Source of the DNA: an uncultured candidate division WWE3 bacterium
GTDB taxonomy: Bacteria; Patescibacteriota; WWE3; UBA101185; UBA10185
Assembly: GCA_938004185.1 (NCBI GenBank)
Contig: CALKWN010000065.1
Coordinates: forward strand, 496,001 to 560,000
DNA length: 64,000 nt
Direction: 5' to 3'
Shown here: piece after piece, positions 53,151 to 60,266 of the stretch
How positions within the stretch are numbered: position 1 is the first letter of the stretch
Layout of the letters: every line of letters starts with the position of its first letter
Position numbers and translations under genes: made by a program
Notes under the pieces: model-generated
Databases searched by the model: none
The model's input: only the letters and a program-made list of their open reading frames with translations
What the model was told of the DNA's origin: nothing

Positions 53151-53684
53151 TTATTGGTTGTATTTTTGTTTAAAATCCTCAAATTTTTCTCTTAGAGAAT
53201 CAAAATCTGTTATACCTATATCCCAAGAATCCAAACCTTCATCAAATATTTCAAAACCATTGTAGCTGGTCTTGGTATGCATAGTCCCTCGTTGAGGATC
53301 AATTTGTATCCATTTATCTTTTATTAAACATTCAGCAAAAATATGACCATTAATTGTTCTTACATTGCCATCTTCTAACCAACTACACTTAATAACCTCA
53401 ACATATTTTGTGGGTATATCTTTGGCTCTACATAAAGCAATAAAAACTAAAGCATAATCTGTACACCCACTAACATAACCATCTTTTACTATTTTTTCTG
53501 CAGTTCTTTTTCTGAAAACAGAATTTTTGTCGATATTTTCAGGAATTTTACCCATATTACTGTGTATCCAAATCAAAGCATTAAAAACATATTCAATATT
53601 AGAACCTTCTATACTATTGGATATATCTTTAATAGTTTCTGTTATTTTAGTTTGATTTCCTTCATTTAGATATTTATTTTTCAT
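53151..53684 (-). CDS. Transglutaminase-like (papain-fold) protein, candidate RiPP peptidase
   Basis: 177 aa, no signal peptide. The transglutaminase core triad is visible: Cys74 in VSGCTDYALVFIALCRA, His114 in NGHIFAECLI and Asp129 in WIQIDPQRG. Bacterial members of this superfamily are mostly cysteine peptidases or peptide N-glycanase-like hydrolases. It follows the radical SAM gene in the same direction, so leader removal or crosslinking of the Tyr-rich peptide is a reasonable but unproven role. The long hairpin at 53710-53757 lies between the two genes. Confidence 0.75.
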   Translation of the reverse strand: MKNKYLNEGNQTKITETIKDISNSIEGSNIEYVFNALIWIHSNMGKIPENIDKNSVFRKRTAEKIVKDGYVSGCTDYALVFIALCRAKDIPTKYVEVIKCSWLEDGNVRTINGHIFAECLIKDKWIQIDPQRGTMHTKTSYNGFEIFDEGLDSWDIGITDFDSLREKFEDFKQKYNQ

Positions 53685-53709
53685 AGATGCAATTAAAGTA
53701 TAAATGATT

Positions 53710-53757
53710 AGGTTGGGAGAATAAACATTTGGATAAATGTCTTTGTTCTCCCAACCT
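53710..53757 (-). other. Long hairpin after the radical SAM gene
   Basis: Perfect 12-bp arms (AGGTTGGGAGAA with TTCTCCCAACCT, 53710-53721 and 53746-53757) enclose a second stem ACATTT..AAATGT. It starts 6 nt past the radical SAM stop. No T tract follows, so it may protect or pause the transcript rather than end it. Confidence 0.6.
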
Positions 53758-53762
53758 GTTGG

Positions 53763-54881
53763 TCAGTTTTTTCGTTCTTCACCCTCCTTAGTTTCTATTA
53801 CAAGATTTTGAACAAAGTCCAATATGTCTGATATTGCCTCACATAAGGGACTTCTCGGTAAAAAAGTACCCTGTTCGGTGTAGCGAAGTGCTGTGCAACC
53901 ATTATTACATGCAAATTTCCAACGACAGTCTTGGCATTCCTTGGGCATATACTGAGCATTACTAAGATAGTCTTGATACATTGATGTTGCTCTAATAGCC
54001 TCAAAACTGCTTTGAGTAATGTTCCCCAGACACAATTCTGGTAGCCCCGCAAACCTTCCACAGGGGTACACATCGCCGTTCCCATCAACACTTAGGAATC
54101 TGTTGCAACCAGAAGACATACTACATACTTTGGGTGCCTTTCCTAAAGCAGCTTCTACATACCTTACAAAGCTCTTTACTCGGATTGTAGGATCGTCAAT
54201 CTTCCACCAGTGCAAAAAAACGGTTTTCACAAAAGAAGCGTATTCTTCAGCACTAATACCATAGACCGGAATGTTCCCTTCAACAACGGTTTCAAAACAA
54301 GGTGAAAAATCAAATCCCGTGAAGTGGCTCCTAAGGAACTCAAACACCTCTAAAGGATGATTTAAGCTGTCCTTATTGATTACAGCACCTGCCCCGATTC
54401 GTACTCCCTGGGATTTGAGCAACTCCACGCCGCTCATAGTATCTGAAAGAGAGCCATGACCATCTGGGTAGAATCTATGAGCATCATGCACAATACTCGG
54501 CCCATCTACGCTAAAGCCTGGTTTGATTCCACTTACTTTCAAGAAGTTAGCCCAAGCTTCATCGATAAGCACGCCGCTGGTCTGAATTCGGTTTGTCACT
54601 TTACCTTTAATGTCAAACCTCTTAACCATTTCTTTCTGTAACCGTAATACATTTTCGTAGAAAGAAATTCCTGCTACTGTTGGTTCCCCACCATGCCAAA
54701 TGATAACGTGTTTTCTTTGAGGCACTTGAAAAAACTCAAAGAGCAGTTTCTCAAGTACTCCCGGTGACATGGTTTTTGAACTGTGCCTTTGCCTTAGATT
54801 TGGATCGCTGTTGTAACAATAATCACATCTCAGAGGGCAACTATTTCCTACAGGTTTTATAACCAAGGTTAAACTAGCCAT
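53763..54881 (-). CDS. Radical SAM/SPASM peptide maturase
   Basis: 372 aa from the ATG at 54881 (MASLTLVIKP), which has AGGAG 6 nt upstream; a start 16 codons earlier has no such signal. Radical SAM cluster Cys15-x3-Cys19-x2-Cys22 (CPLRCDYC), HGGEP at 63-67, and a SPASM domain with Cys253, 259, 274, 284, 316, 319, 325, 329 and 347 (GNGDVYPCGRF; ECQDCRWKFACNNGC). This layout is shared by anaerobic sulfatase maturases and RiPP maturases including three-residue cyclophane (triceptide) enzymes and GrrM. No sulfatase is near, whereas an 11-fold YXD-repeat peptide lies 82 nt upstream, so peptide crosslinking is the better reading. Confidence 0.9.
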   Translation of the reverse strand: MASLTLVIKPVGNSCPLRCDYCYNSDPNLRQRHSSKTMSPGVLEKLLFEFFQVPQRKHVIIWHGGEPTVAGISFYENVLRLQKEMVKRFDIKGKVTNRIQTSGVLIDEAWANFLKVSGIKPGFSVDGPSIVHDAHRFYPDGHGSLSDTMSGVELLKSQGVRIGAGAVINKDSLNHPLEVFEFLRSHFTGFDFSPCFETVVEGNIPVYGISAEEYASFVKTVFLHWWKIDDPTIRVKSFVRYVEAALGKAPKVCSMSSGCNRFLSVDGNGDVYPCGRFAGLPELCLGNITQSSFEAIRATSMYQDYLSNAQYMPKECQDCRWKFACNNGCTALRYTEQGTFLPRSPLCEAISDILDFVQNLVIETKEGEERKN

Positions 54882-54915
54882 TTCAATCTCCTTTCGCTGT
54901 CTAGTTTGAAATAAG

Positions 54916-54945
54916 GGGGAGATGGTCAAATTGAACCAAATCCCC
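54916..54945 (-). terminator. Attenuator-like hairpin between precursor and maturase genes
   Basis: Minus strand GGGGA-TTT-GGT ... ACC-ATC-TCCCC with loop of 8, followed by CTTATTTC. It lies 17 nt past the precursor stop and fits partial termination, which would keep precursor transcript above maturase transcript. Confidence 0.5.
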
Positions 54946-54962
54946 TATGGGATAGCGAACGA

Positions 54963-55175
54963 TTACTTCTCGGAATCACTGTCATCAGAGTCATCGTCGT
55001 AGTATTCGTCGCTGTAGTCATGGTAGTCGTTGTAGTCGTCATAGTCATTGTAGTCATCGTAGTTATCATCGTAATCCGGATAGTCTTCATATCCATCGAT
55101 GTACGCTACAGCAGACTGCTGACCTAACTGAGCTTCAACAACCCCCAAAATGGCGGTACCACCATTCGCTGACAT
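54963..55175 (-). CDS. RiPP precursor peptide with eleven Tyr-X-Asp triplets
   Basis: 70 aa from the ATG at 55175; AGGAGG (55184-55189) is 8 nt upstream, while the GTG at 55184 overlaps that site. Residues 1-24 form a leader-like part (MSANGGTAILGVVEAQ...). The core 25-61 reads almost entirely as Tyr-X-Asp: YID, YED, YPD, YDD, YDD, YND, YDD, YND, YHD, YSD, YDD, separated only by single G, N and EY; the tail is Asp/Ser-rich and ends SEK. Three-residue cyclophane peptides use aromatic-X-X motifs with the third residue often Asp or Asn, which this pattern fits. No matching family known to me. Confidence 0.82.
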   Translation of the reverse strand: MSANGGTAILGVVEAQLGQQSAVAYIDGYEDYPDYDDNYDDYNDYDDYNDYHDYSDEYYDDDSDDSDSEK

Positions 55176-55209
55176 GTGTCTCACCTCCTCTCTTAGTGGA
55201 TTTTGCTGG

Positions 55210-55218
55210 ATTATAGCA
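55210..55218 (-). promoter_or_regulatory. Extended -10 promoter of the precursor gene
   Basis: Minus strand TGCTATAAT (TATAAT at 55210-55215), an extended -10. Predicted start near 55203 gives a ~28-nt leader containing the strong Shine-Dalgarno. The -35 region is weak. Confidence 0.6.
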
Positions 55219-55291
55219 TAAAAACCCTTATATGATGGCAGATTGTGAGAAACACAGGTACTTTTTTATACTGTCTCATTTGTCTCATTTA

Positions 55292-55362
55292 CATCCCAGA
55301 GAATGAAAATGGTTCTGGACCTAGATGCTCAGCCATATAGCCTGGAGAAACTGTGTACAGGA
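55292..55362 (+). repeat. Direct repeat A flanking the Nudix gene
   Basis: Starts CATCCCAGAGAAT, then ATGGTTCTGGACC, GCTCAGCCAT and ACAGGAT. The same order of blocks recurs at 55889-55957. Both copies can be read as remnants of one short peptide sequence (WFWTxMxSH...), this copy with a stop and a 2-nt indel. Confidence 0.6.
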
Positions 55363-55391
55363 TAACGTTGCACTAATGATAAAATTATCTC

Positions 55392-55865
55392 ATGAATAAA
55401 TTTCCATATAGAAAAGGTGTTAATATTCTAGTTTTAGATGAACAAAATAATTATCTTTTAGTTCAAAAAACTAACTTCGATAGCCATCAATGGGGATTCC
55501 CGGGCGGTGGATCGGAAGAAGGAGATTCTCCCGAGGATACTGTTTATAGAGAACTTAAAGAAGAATTAGGATCAACTGAATTCGAAATTATATATAAGAG
55601 TCCCATCAAAATAAAATTCGATTGGCCAAAATTAGATCAGGAAATGGGATTTAAAAAACATGGCAAGTGGTATCAAGGTCAAGAGAAATATTGGTATGTA
55701 GTTAAATACACAGGAAATAAAGATAACTTTAATCTTCAAGAAGAGGAAATCAAAAATATAAAATGGGTACCTTACGAGGATCTTGAAAAACATTTGGTTT
55801 TTGAAGGTCAGTGGGACAATGTCAATTCAGTGATTAAAGACTATAAAAAGTCTAATAACTTATAA
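55392..55865 (+). CDS. Nudix hydrolase
   Basis: 157 aa. Nudix box at 38-61 (GGGSEEGDSPEDTVYRELKEELG) intact. Residues around 90-107 (EMGFKKHGKWYQGQEKYWYVV) resemble RppH-like/dinucleotide-polyphosphate Nudix enzymes, so a nucleoside polyphosphate or RNA 5' end is possible. TAAAAT lies exactly 6 nt before the ATG, so the mRNA is probably leaderless. The gene is flanked by the direct repeats at 55292 and 55889, as if carried as a cassette. Confidence 0.88.
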   Translation: MNKFPYRKGVNILVLDEQNNYLLVQKTNFDSHQWGFPGGGSEEGDSPEDTVYRELKEELGSTEFEIIYKSPIKIKFDWPKLDQEMGFKKHGKWYQGQEKYWYVVKYTGNKDNFNLQEEEIKNIKWVPYEDLEKHLVFEGQWDNVNSVIKDYKKSNNL

Positions 55866-55888
55866 GCATCAATTTGCAGATACCTGAT

Positions 55889-55957
55889 CATCCCAGAGAA
55901 TACATGGTTCTGGACCGACATGCGCAGCCATGAAAAATGGCCGAAAGTCTGCAGGAT
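55889..55957 (+). repeat. Direct repeat B flanking the Nudix gene
   Basis: Second copy of the 55292 repeat, with CATCCCAGAGAAT, ATGGTTCTGGACC, GCGCAGCCAT and GCAGGAT. It lies 24 nt after the Nudix stop and directly before the tRNA-associated element R2. Confidence 0.6.
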
Positions 55958-55973
55958 TTGCGGACATTTTTTA

Positions 55974-56084
55974 TTGTTGAGAGCGAAAGGATTCGAATGC
56001 CGGAGCGAGCGAAGGCGAGCGAGGCGGGGTCGAGCAAAAATTCAGCAGAATTTTATGCGTGACCGAATCCCCGTCCCCCAGGCA
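55974..56084 (+). repeat. tRNA-associated structured element, copy R2 (possible distal attachment site)
   Basis: 111 nt, ~95% identical to R1 and in the same orientation 3.96 kb away. The outer stem (55989-55995 with 56064-56070), the AGCA-tipped hairpin and the core are unchanged; the end CGAATCCCCGTCCCCCAGG copies the tRNA-Gln 3' end, though no intact tRNA lies here. This supports a duplication when the intervening block entered next to tRNA-Gln. Confidence 0.8.
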
Positions 56085-56118
56085 AAACGGGCATCTAGGT
56101 GACCACGAAGCCTCAAAC

Positions 56119-56203
56119 AGCCTTTCAAGGCTTGTAATCAAGCCTTTAAAAGGATTACATCCGAACCGACCTTTATATATGAATTTCCCTTTAAAAAAGG
56201 AAA
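56119..56203 (+). promoter_or_regulatory. Leader with mutually exclusive hairpins, before an unknown gene
   Basis: AGCCTT-TC-AAGGCT (56119-56132), AAGGCTTG-TAAT-CAAGCCTT (56127-56146) and TGTAATC..GATTACA (56133-56159) share bases and cannot form together. A further stem AATTTCC..GGAAATT follows near 56182-56204. Such overlap is typical of attenuators or switches, but no U tract is present and no known riboswitch is recognised. Confidence 0.35.
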
Positions 56204-56251
56204 TTTAATGTTAAAATAGCAACAAATCAATATAAATAAGGAGAGTGCTAA

Positions 56252-56950
56252 ATGGCTAAAAGACATAACCTTGATTTGGGTTTTAGGCCATTTATTGTGC
56301 TTAAACCCTGTGCGAATGAAACCCCAAATGGTGTTTATAGTACTAGAGAGGGAATGTATATTCCCTCACAAAAATCCGTTTTGAGTTTAATTGACTGGTT
56401 GAATGATGTAGAACTTTCACAACCTATTGGTACGGAATCCGTAGATTCCAAAAGACCTCGCAGAGTACCTCAGCGAGTGTCATATTTGGATATCACCCGA
56501 GTTGATGAATGGGCACAGTTTGCTCAATGCAATGCTTTGGGTGCTGCGTTTTTGGCCTTCTTAGAAAACTTCGGATATGTATTTGTTACGAGTGTACAGC
56601 ATGTGGTTGTTACCCCCAAAGATGTGGAGTTCTTTGAAGTGGTTTATCCCATCTTCAATGGTTATTTCTCTGTTCCAAAGACCACAGAACCGGAACTGAA
56701 CTCATATCTTGACGGTGTAGTTCAAAACAACTCAGGTGTTTTTGTAGTTCTAAGCACTTCGGATTGCAGCGGGCTAGCCCAACATAGGTTCTTGGAAAAC
56801 ATCGCGTTCTTGAAGCGGGTCTACAGATATGCTGTTAAACTATGTATTCCCTACAACGAAAGCGCTGTTCGTGATAACCTAGTACATAGTCCGGAAAGTC
56901 TGGAAGAGTTGAAAATGCATCATCAGCTTTTTCTAGAAAGATCTATATGA
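56252..56950 (+). CDS. Unknown protein coupled to the Nudix-glycosyltransferase gene
   Basis: 232 aa. No membrane helix or known motif; two apparent sub-parts, about 1-75 (HNLDLGFRPFIVLKPC) and 85-225. GGAG lies 9 nt before the ATG. The stop overlaps the start of the next gene by 4 nt (ATGA), so the two are translationally coupled. Its role is probably tied to the same glycan or nucleotide-sugar chemistry. Confidence 0.65.
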   Translation: MAKRHNLDLGFRPFIVLKPCANETPNGVYSTREGMYIPSQKSVLSLIDWLNDVELSQPIGTESVDSKRPRRVPQRVSYLDITRVDEWAQFAQCNALGAAFLAFLENFGYVFVTSVQHVVVTPKDVEFFEVVYPIFNGYFSVPKTTEPELNSYLDGVVQNNSGVFVVLSTSDCSGLAQHRFLENIAFLKRVYRYAVKLCIPYNESAVRDNLVHSPESLEELKMHHQLFLERSI

Positions 56951-58347
56951 AAAGAGTCATATTAAAAGATAGACCCAGAGGATTTCGTTCCACTGGAATA
57001 GTAGTAAAAGATAACAAGCTTCTCCTGATGAAACAGGTGTTCAAAGGAGAAGCTTTTTTTACACTACCGGGAGGCGGTTGGGAAGATGGTGAATCCTTGG
57101 AGGATGCCTGTAGACGCGAAGTAAAAGAAGAATTTAACATCGATGTTGTGGTAGGACGTTGCATCTATCTTCTTGATTCAAAAACTAGAATTAACTTTGT
57201 ATTTGAGTGCGAATATGTTTCAGGAGAACTTGAATTGGGAGGCCCTGAAAAAGAACGCATGAATGAGGATGACCAATATGATGTTATGTGGATTGACTTA
57301 GAAGAAATCAAAGATTTCAACATTCTCCCCACAAAATCTAAAGAAGCACTACTTAGATATATTGGAAACAGAGAACTTCCAACATTTTTTGAAACCACTG
57401 TTGAAGAACTTAATAAACGGATACTACTCATATCCCCACAAGATAATAAGGTGCCCCCTGAAGGATATGGAGGAATTGAACGTATGGTTGTAGTAGCTTA
57501 TAAATATTACACATCTCAAGGTTACTCAGTGGATGTTGTGTCCAAAGAAGGCTCCAAATATCACACATGTACACTAAAGAACATGGGTTCGCTTAATTTG
57601 GACGATTACAGATTTATTCTTAACTACGAAAACGATGAAAATGTAGTTAGAAAGCTATCCAATGCCGGCAGACGAGTGTTCACCATTTTAGAAAACAATT
57701 ATCGTGAAAAAATAGATTTTATAAAAGATATCGATGATGTAGAGTTCTGCATGATAAGCCCGGATCAGAAAAAACAGTATAAGGAAAAAACCGGTCTTGA
57801 CATGGAAATAAAACCCAACAGTATTGATATGGATATTTTTAAAATAACTGGAGACAAAAGAACAAAAGACATAGCCTTTATAGGAGGTTTCGGTCAACAA
57901 AAATCTCCAATCGCTTGTCTTGAATATGCAAAAAAGCATAACTTAGCAATTGATTTTTATGGCAGAAACATGTTCTTTCATACAGAAAAGGCATATCAGA
58001 AGGAATTTGAAAAAGCCATAAAAACCTATGATAAGGCACAGATGCTGCATGAGGTTAGTGATGAGGAAAAAGTTCAAATACTAAACAGCTATAAATATTT
58101 TGTATTCTTACCTTCTATTGATAAAGATATCTGGGTAGAACCATTTGGAATAGCTCCGTTGGAAGCAATGGCTTGTGGATGTACAGTTATAACTCAATTT
58201 GATGTTGGAGGCCATTTAAGCTTCTGCAATAGGCAAAATGCTATTTCCTATAAAGAAGACCCCCATACACTTGACCCGCAAAAGGTGCGGGATAGTATTT
58301 TGGATTTCGATTATAGGAAAGTTTTTAAAACTTATTATCCTAAATAA
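56947..58347 (+). CDS. Nudix hydrolase-glycosyltransferase fusion
   Basis: 466 aa. Residues 1-145 are a Nudix domain with the box GGGWEDGESLEDACRREVKEEFN (42-65) intact. Residues about 150-466 look like a GT-B, GT4-type glycosyltransferase: a sugar-acceptor N-domain starting ISPQDNKVPPEGYGGIERMV and the donor-site EPFGIAPLEAMACGCTVI near 398-415. A Nudix domain fused to a glycosyltransferase could clear sugar-nucleotide by-products or gate the donor. It overlaps the convergent glycosyltransferase gene by 8 nt. Confidence 0.88.
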   Translation: MKRVILKDRPRGFRSTGIVVKDNKLLLMKQVFKGEAFFTLPGGGWEDGESLEDACRREVKEEFNIDVVVGRCIYLLDSKTRINFVFECEYVSGELELGGPEKERMNEDDQYDVMWIDLEEIKDFNILPTKSKEALLRYIGNRELPTFFETTVEELNKRILLISPQDNKVPPEGYGGIERMVVVAYKYYTSQGYSVDVVSKEGSKYHTCTLKNMGSLNLDDYRFILNYENDENVVRKLSNAGRRVFTILENNYREKIDFIKDIDDVEFCMISPDQKKQYKEKTGLDMEIKPNSIDMDIFKITGDKRTKDIAFIGGFGQQKSPIACLEYAKKHNLAIDFYGRNMFFHTEKAYQKEFEKAIKTYDKAQMLHEVSDEEKVQILNSYKYFVFLPSIDKDIWVEPFGIAPLEAMACGCTVITQFDVGGHLSFCNRQNAISYKEDPHTLDPQKVRDSILDFDYRKVFKTYYPK

Positions 58348-59389
58348 TACTTGCGAAAAATTTCTCGTAGTTTTTGACTACTAGTGATATATCGTATTGT
58401 TTTGCATATTCCTTTGAATCAGCACTCAGATCTGTGACTTCAATTTTTTCCAATAATTTGGGTAACTCTTCTAGCGACCTAAATTTGTAACCATTAACAC
58501 CCTCAACAATGTAGTCTTTTATGTTTCCTTGAGCATAACCAATCACAGGAGTCCCTACTGAATTAGCCTCCAACATTACTAAACCAAAAGCTTCGTGGCA
58601 ATCGGATTCCTTAGGATCGTAACCTGTTGCTATGATCAATGCTTTAGATTGGGACAGTAACTCAAATTTTTCCTGCTCATCTGTAGTTTCTCCGAAATAA
58701 GAAATGTTACTTTTATTTGTATATATCATTACCTCATCAAAGTAAGCTTTTTCAACAGAATTATTACAGGGACCGACAATTAAAAGGTTGTCCTCCAAAT
58801 TAGCAAAGGCTTTTACTACATCAAGCACCCCCTTGTACCGGGCAATAACACCTATATAAATATACTTATCCCTTGGTTTATCAATACTCTTGTCCTGATA
58901 AGAAGCTACATCCATGCCATAACCAGTTACTTGAATAGAAGTGTTTGGCAAACCAACTCCGTTATGTTTTAGAGCTTCCAACACCCTTTCCTTCAGAGAA
59001 TTGCTAATGGTTGTGAAATGAAAATGGGAGGGTGCATCTTTTATAATTTCTACCCAGCTACTTGTTTTACGAAAGTTATTGTAAAAAGTAATTACTGTAG
59101 GTAAGTCTTTAGTTCTTAAGAATTCTAGGACTATCCGATTTTTAGTGTTTATGTGTACCACATCGGGATTAATAGACTCAAATGCGGTTATAAATGTATC
59201 AAGCAGGGTATCCTCGTTTGTTTGGAGGGTTTCATATAATCCTCCTACTGAATCCTTACTTGCTAAAACAGTAACTAAGTGGCCTTGCTCTACTAAACCA
59301 TTACTCAACATGTGCACAAATCTCTCTGTACCACCATAACCAGCAGGAGGTGTTGGATTTAAAAACGAGGATAAACTTAAAATCTTCAT
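58340..59389 (-). CDS. GT4-type glycosyltransferase
   Basis: 349 aa. N-terminal acceptor-side start MKILSLSSFLNPTPPAGYGGTERFVH, then a Rossmann donor domain (YIGVIARYKGVLDVVKAF; EAFGLVMLEANSVGTPVIGYAQGNIKDYI) with the donor-binding Glu. It transfers a sugar from a nucleotide donor; acceptor unknown. Third gene of a minus-strand group after the APH-fold protein (1 nt gap). Confidence 0.9.
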   Translation of the reverse strand: MKILSLSSFLNPTPPAGYGGTERFVHMLSNGLVEQGHLVTVLASKDSVGGLYETLQTNEDTLLDTFITAFESINPDVVHINTKNRIVLEFLRTKDLPTVITFYNNFRKTSSWVEIIKDAPSHFHFTTISNSLKERVLEALKHNGVGLPNTSIQVTGYGMDVASYQDKSIDKPRDKYIYIGVIARYKGVLDVVKAFANLEDNLLIVGPCNNSVEKAYFDEVMIYTNKSNISYFGETTDEQEKFELLSQSKALIIATGYDPKESDCHEAFGLVMLEANSVGTPVIGYAQGNIKDYIVEGVNGYKFRSLEELPKLLEKIEVTDLSADSKEYAKQYDISLVVKNYEKFFASII

Positions 59390-59390
59390 A

Positions 59391-60266
59391 TTAATTGGAT
59401 ATGAACCTTAGAACAGAGTCTGCACTATTCAAACACAACTCTATTTGATCGTCCTCTCTATGTTCGGGTGCAAAACCTCCATAATAAATAAAATACTTAA
59501 CAAGAAACTTTTTTCCCAATTGCAGTTTTAACATCAGATCAAAATTTTCGTCTTCTCGATGCGATTTATATGAATCAATGAACGGTTGTACTAGATTCCC
59601 ATTTTTTAATTCTAATAAATGCAAAACAACCCCTGCCAAGTCTCTTGAAGGGTCATCTAATCTATATTTTTTCTTATGAGAGAAATCAATGAAGCAAAAA
59701 TCATGCCCTTCTAGATATATATGATCTAAATTTAGATCTCCATGTCCTTCCACAACGGGGGATATTTTAGTTCTAGAGTTTATAGCGCCTCTGTGTTTCT
59801 CTGCAATCTCAATAAGCTTTTGATACACACGTGCAATAGAGGTGTCCTTTTGTGCGATATCTGCCACAAGGGATAGATCTTTATCTAGCCTGTCAGCAAA
59901 ATATGTGGGATTATCAGTCATCAGGAATTTCGTTCTATCATGAAAACTATAGAGGGTATTTGCTAAAGACTCCATTCTTGATACATCTAATTTCGAGTGT
60001 TTGGCCAAGGTAGATAGAGCATTTATATCATCCACTAATCTCATCACTATAACCGGGGGATTACCTACGATGTGACTTTCCGAAAAGGGAGAGTGCTGTA
60101 CGTCAGTTTTTTCAAGAAATAGAGGCCTTCTGTTGGCCAATTTGTCCAATCTAAACAAGTCTTCGATAACTTCCTTCGTAACTATATCTGTAGTGAATAT
60201 TTTGTATACGCAATCTCTTGTAAAGATCAATTCCGCATCCGTTTTTTTAATATGTTTATTAGTCAT
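59391..60266 (-). CDS. APH-fold phosphotransferase
   Basis: 291 aa. Brenner's motif VEGHGDLNLDHIYLEG (about 168-184) and the metal-binding FCFIDFSHKKKYRLDDPSRDLA match aminoglycoside/choline/homoserine-type kinases. The usual N-terminal ATP-loop region is divergent. It phosphorylates a small hydroxyl substrate, here perhaps a sugar, since it lies between two glycosyltransferase genes, overlapping one by 8 nt. Confidence 0.85.
   Translation of the reverse strand: MTNKHIKKTDAELIFTRDCVYKIFTTDIVTKEVIEDLFRLDKLANRRPLFLEKTDVQHSPFSESHIVGNPPVIVMRLVDDINALSTLAKHSKLDVSRMESLANTLYSFHDRTKFLMTDNPTYFADRLDKDLSLVADIAQKDTSIARVYQKLIEIAEKHRGAINSRTKISPVVEGHGDLNLDHIYLEGHDFCFIDFSHKKKYRLDDPSRDLAGVVLHLLELKNGNLVQPFIDSYKSHREDENFDLMLKLQLGKKFLVKYFIYYGGFAPEHREDDQIELCLNSADSVLRFISN

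Noticed and set aside
53763..54881. Anaerobic sulfatase maturase as the function of the radical SAM protein
   Set aside because: The domain layout would fit, but there is no sulfatase in the window and a repeat-rich short peptide is next to it.
54963..55184. The possibility that the Tyr/Asp-rich frame is only a simple DNA repeat, and its upstream GTG start
   Set aside because: The triplets vary in X and in codons, and the frame has a promoter, a strong Shine-Dalgarno and a maturase neighbour. The GTG start overlaps the Shine-Dalgarno, so the ATG at 55175 is used.
51972..56084. A CRISPR array or integron attC array
   Set aside because: Repeats are only two or three, far apart, with no regular spacers, no cas genes and no integrase; the ends do not match attC core sites.
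55920..56102. A 60-codon reading frame spanning repeat B and element R2
   Set aside because: It runs through two repeats and has no promoter or ribosome site; only its first part may be a remnant of an old gene.
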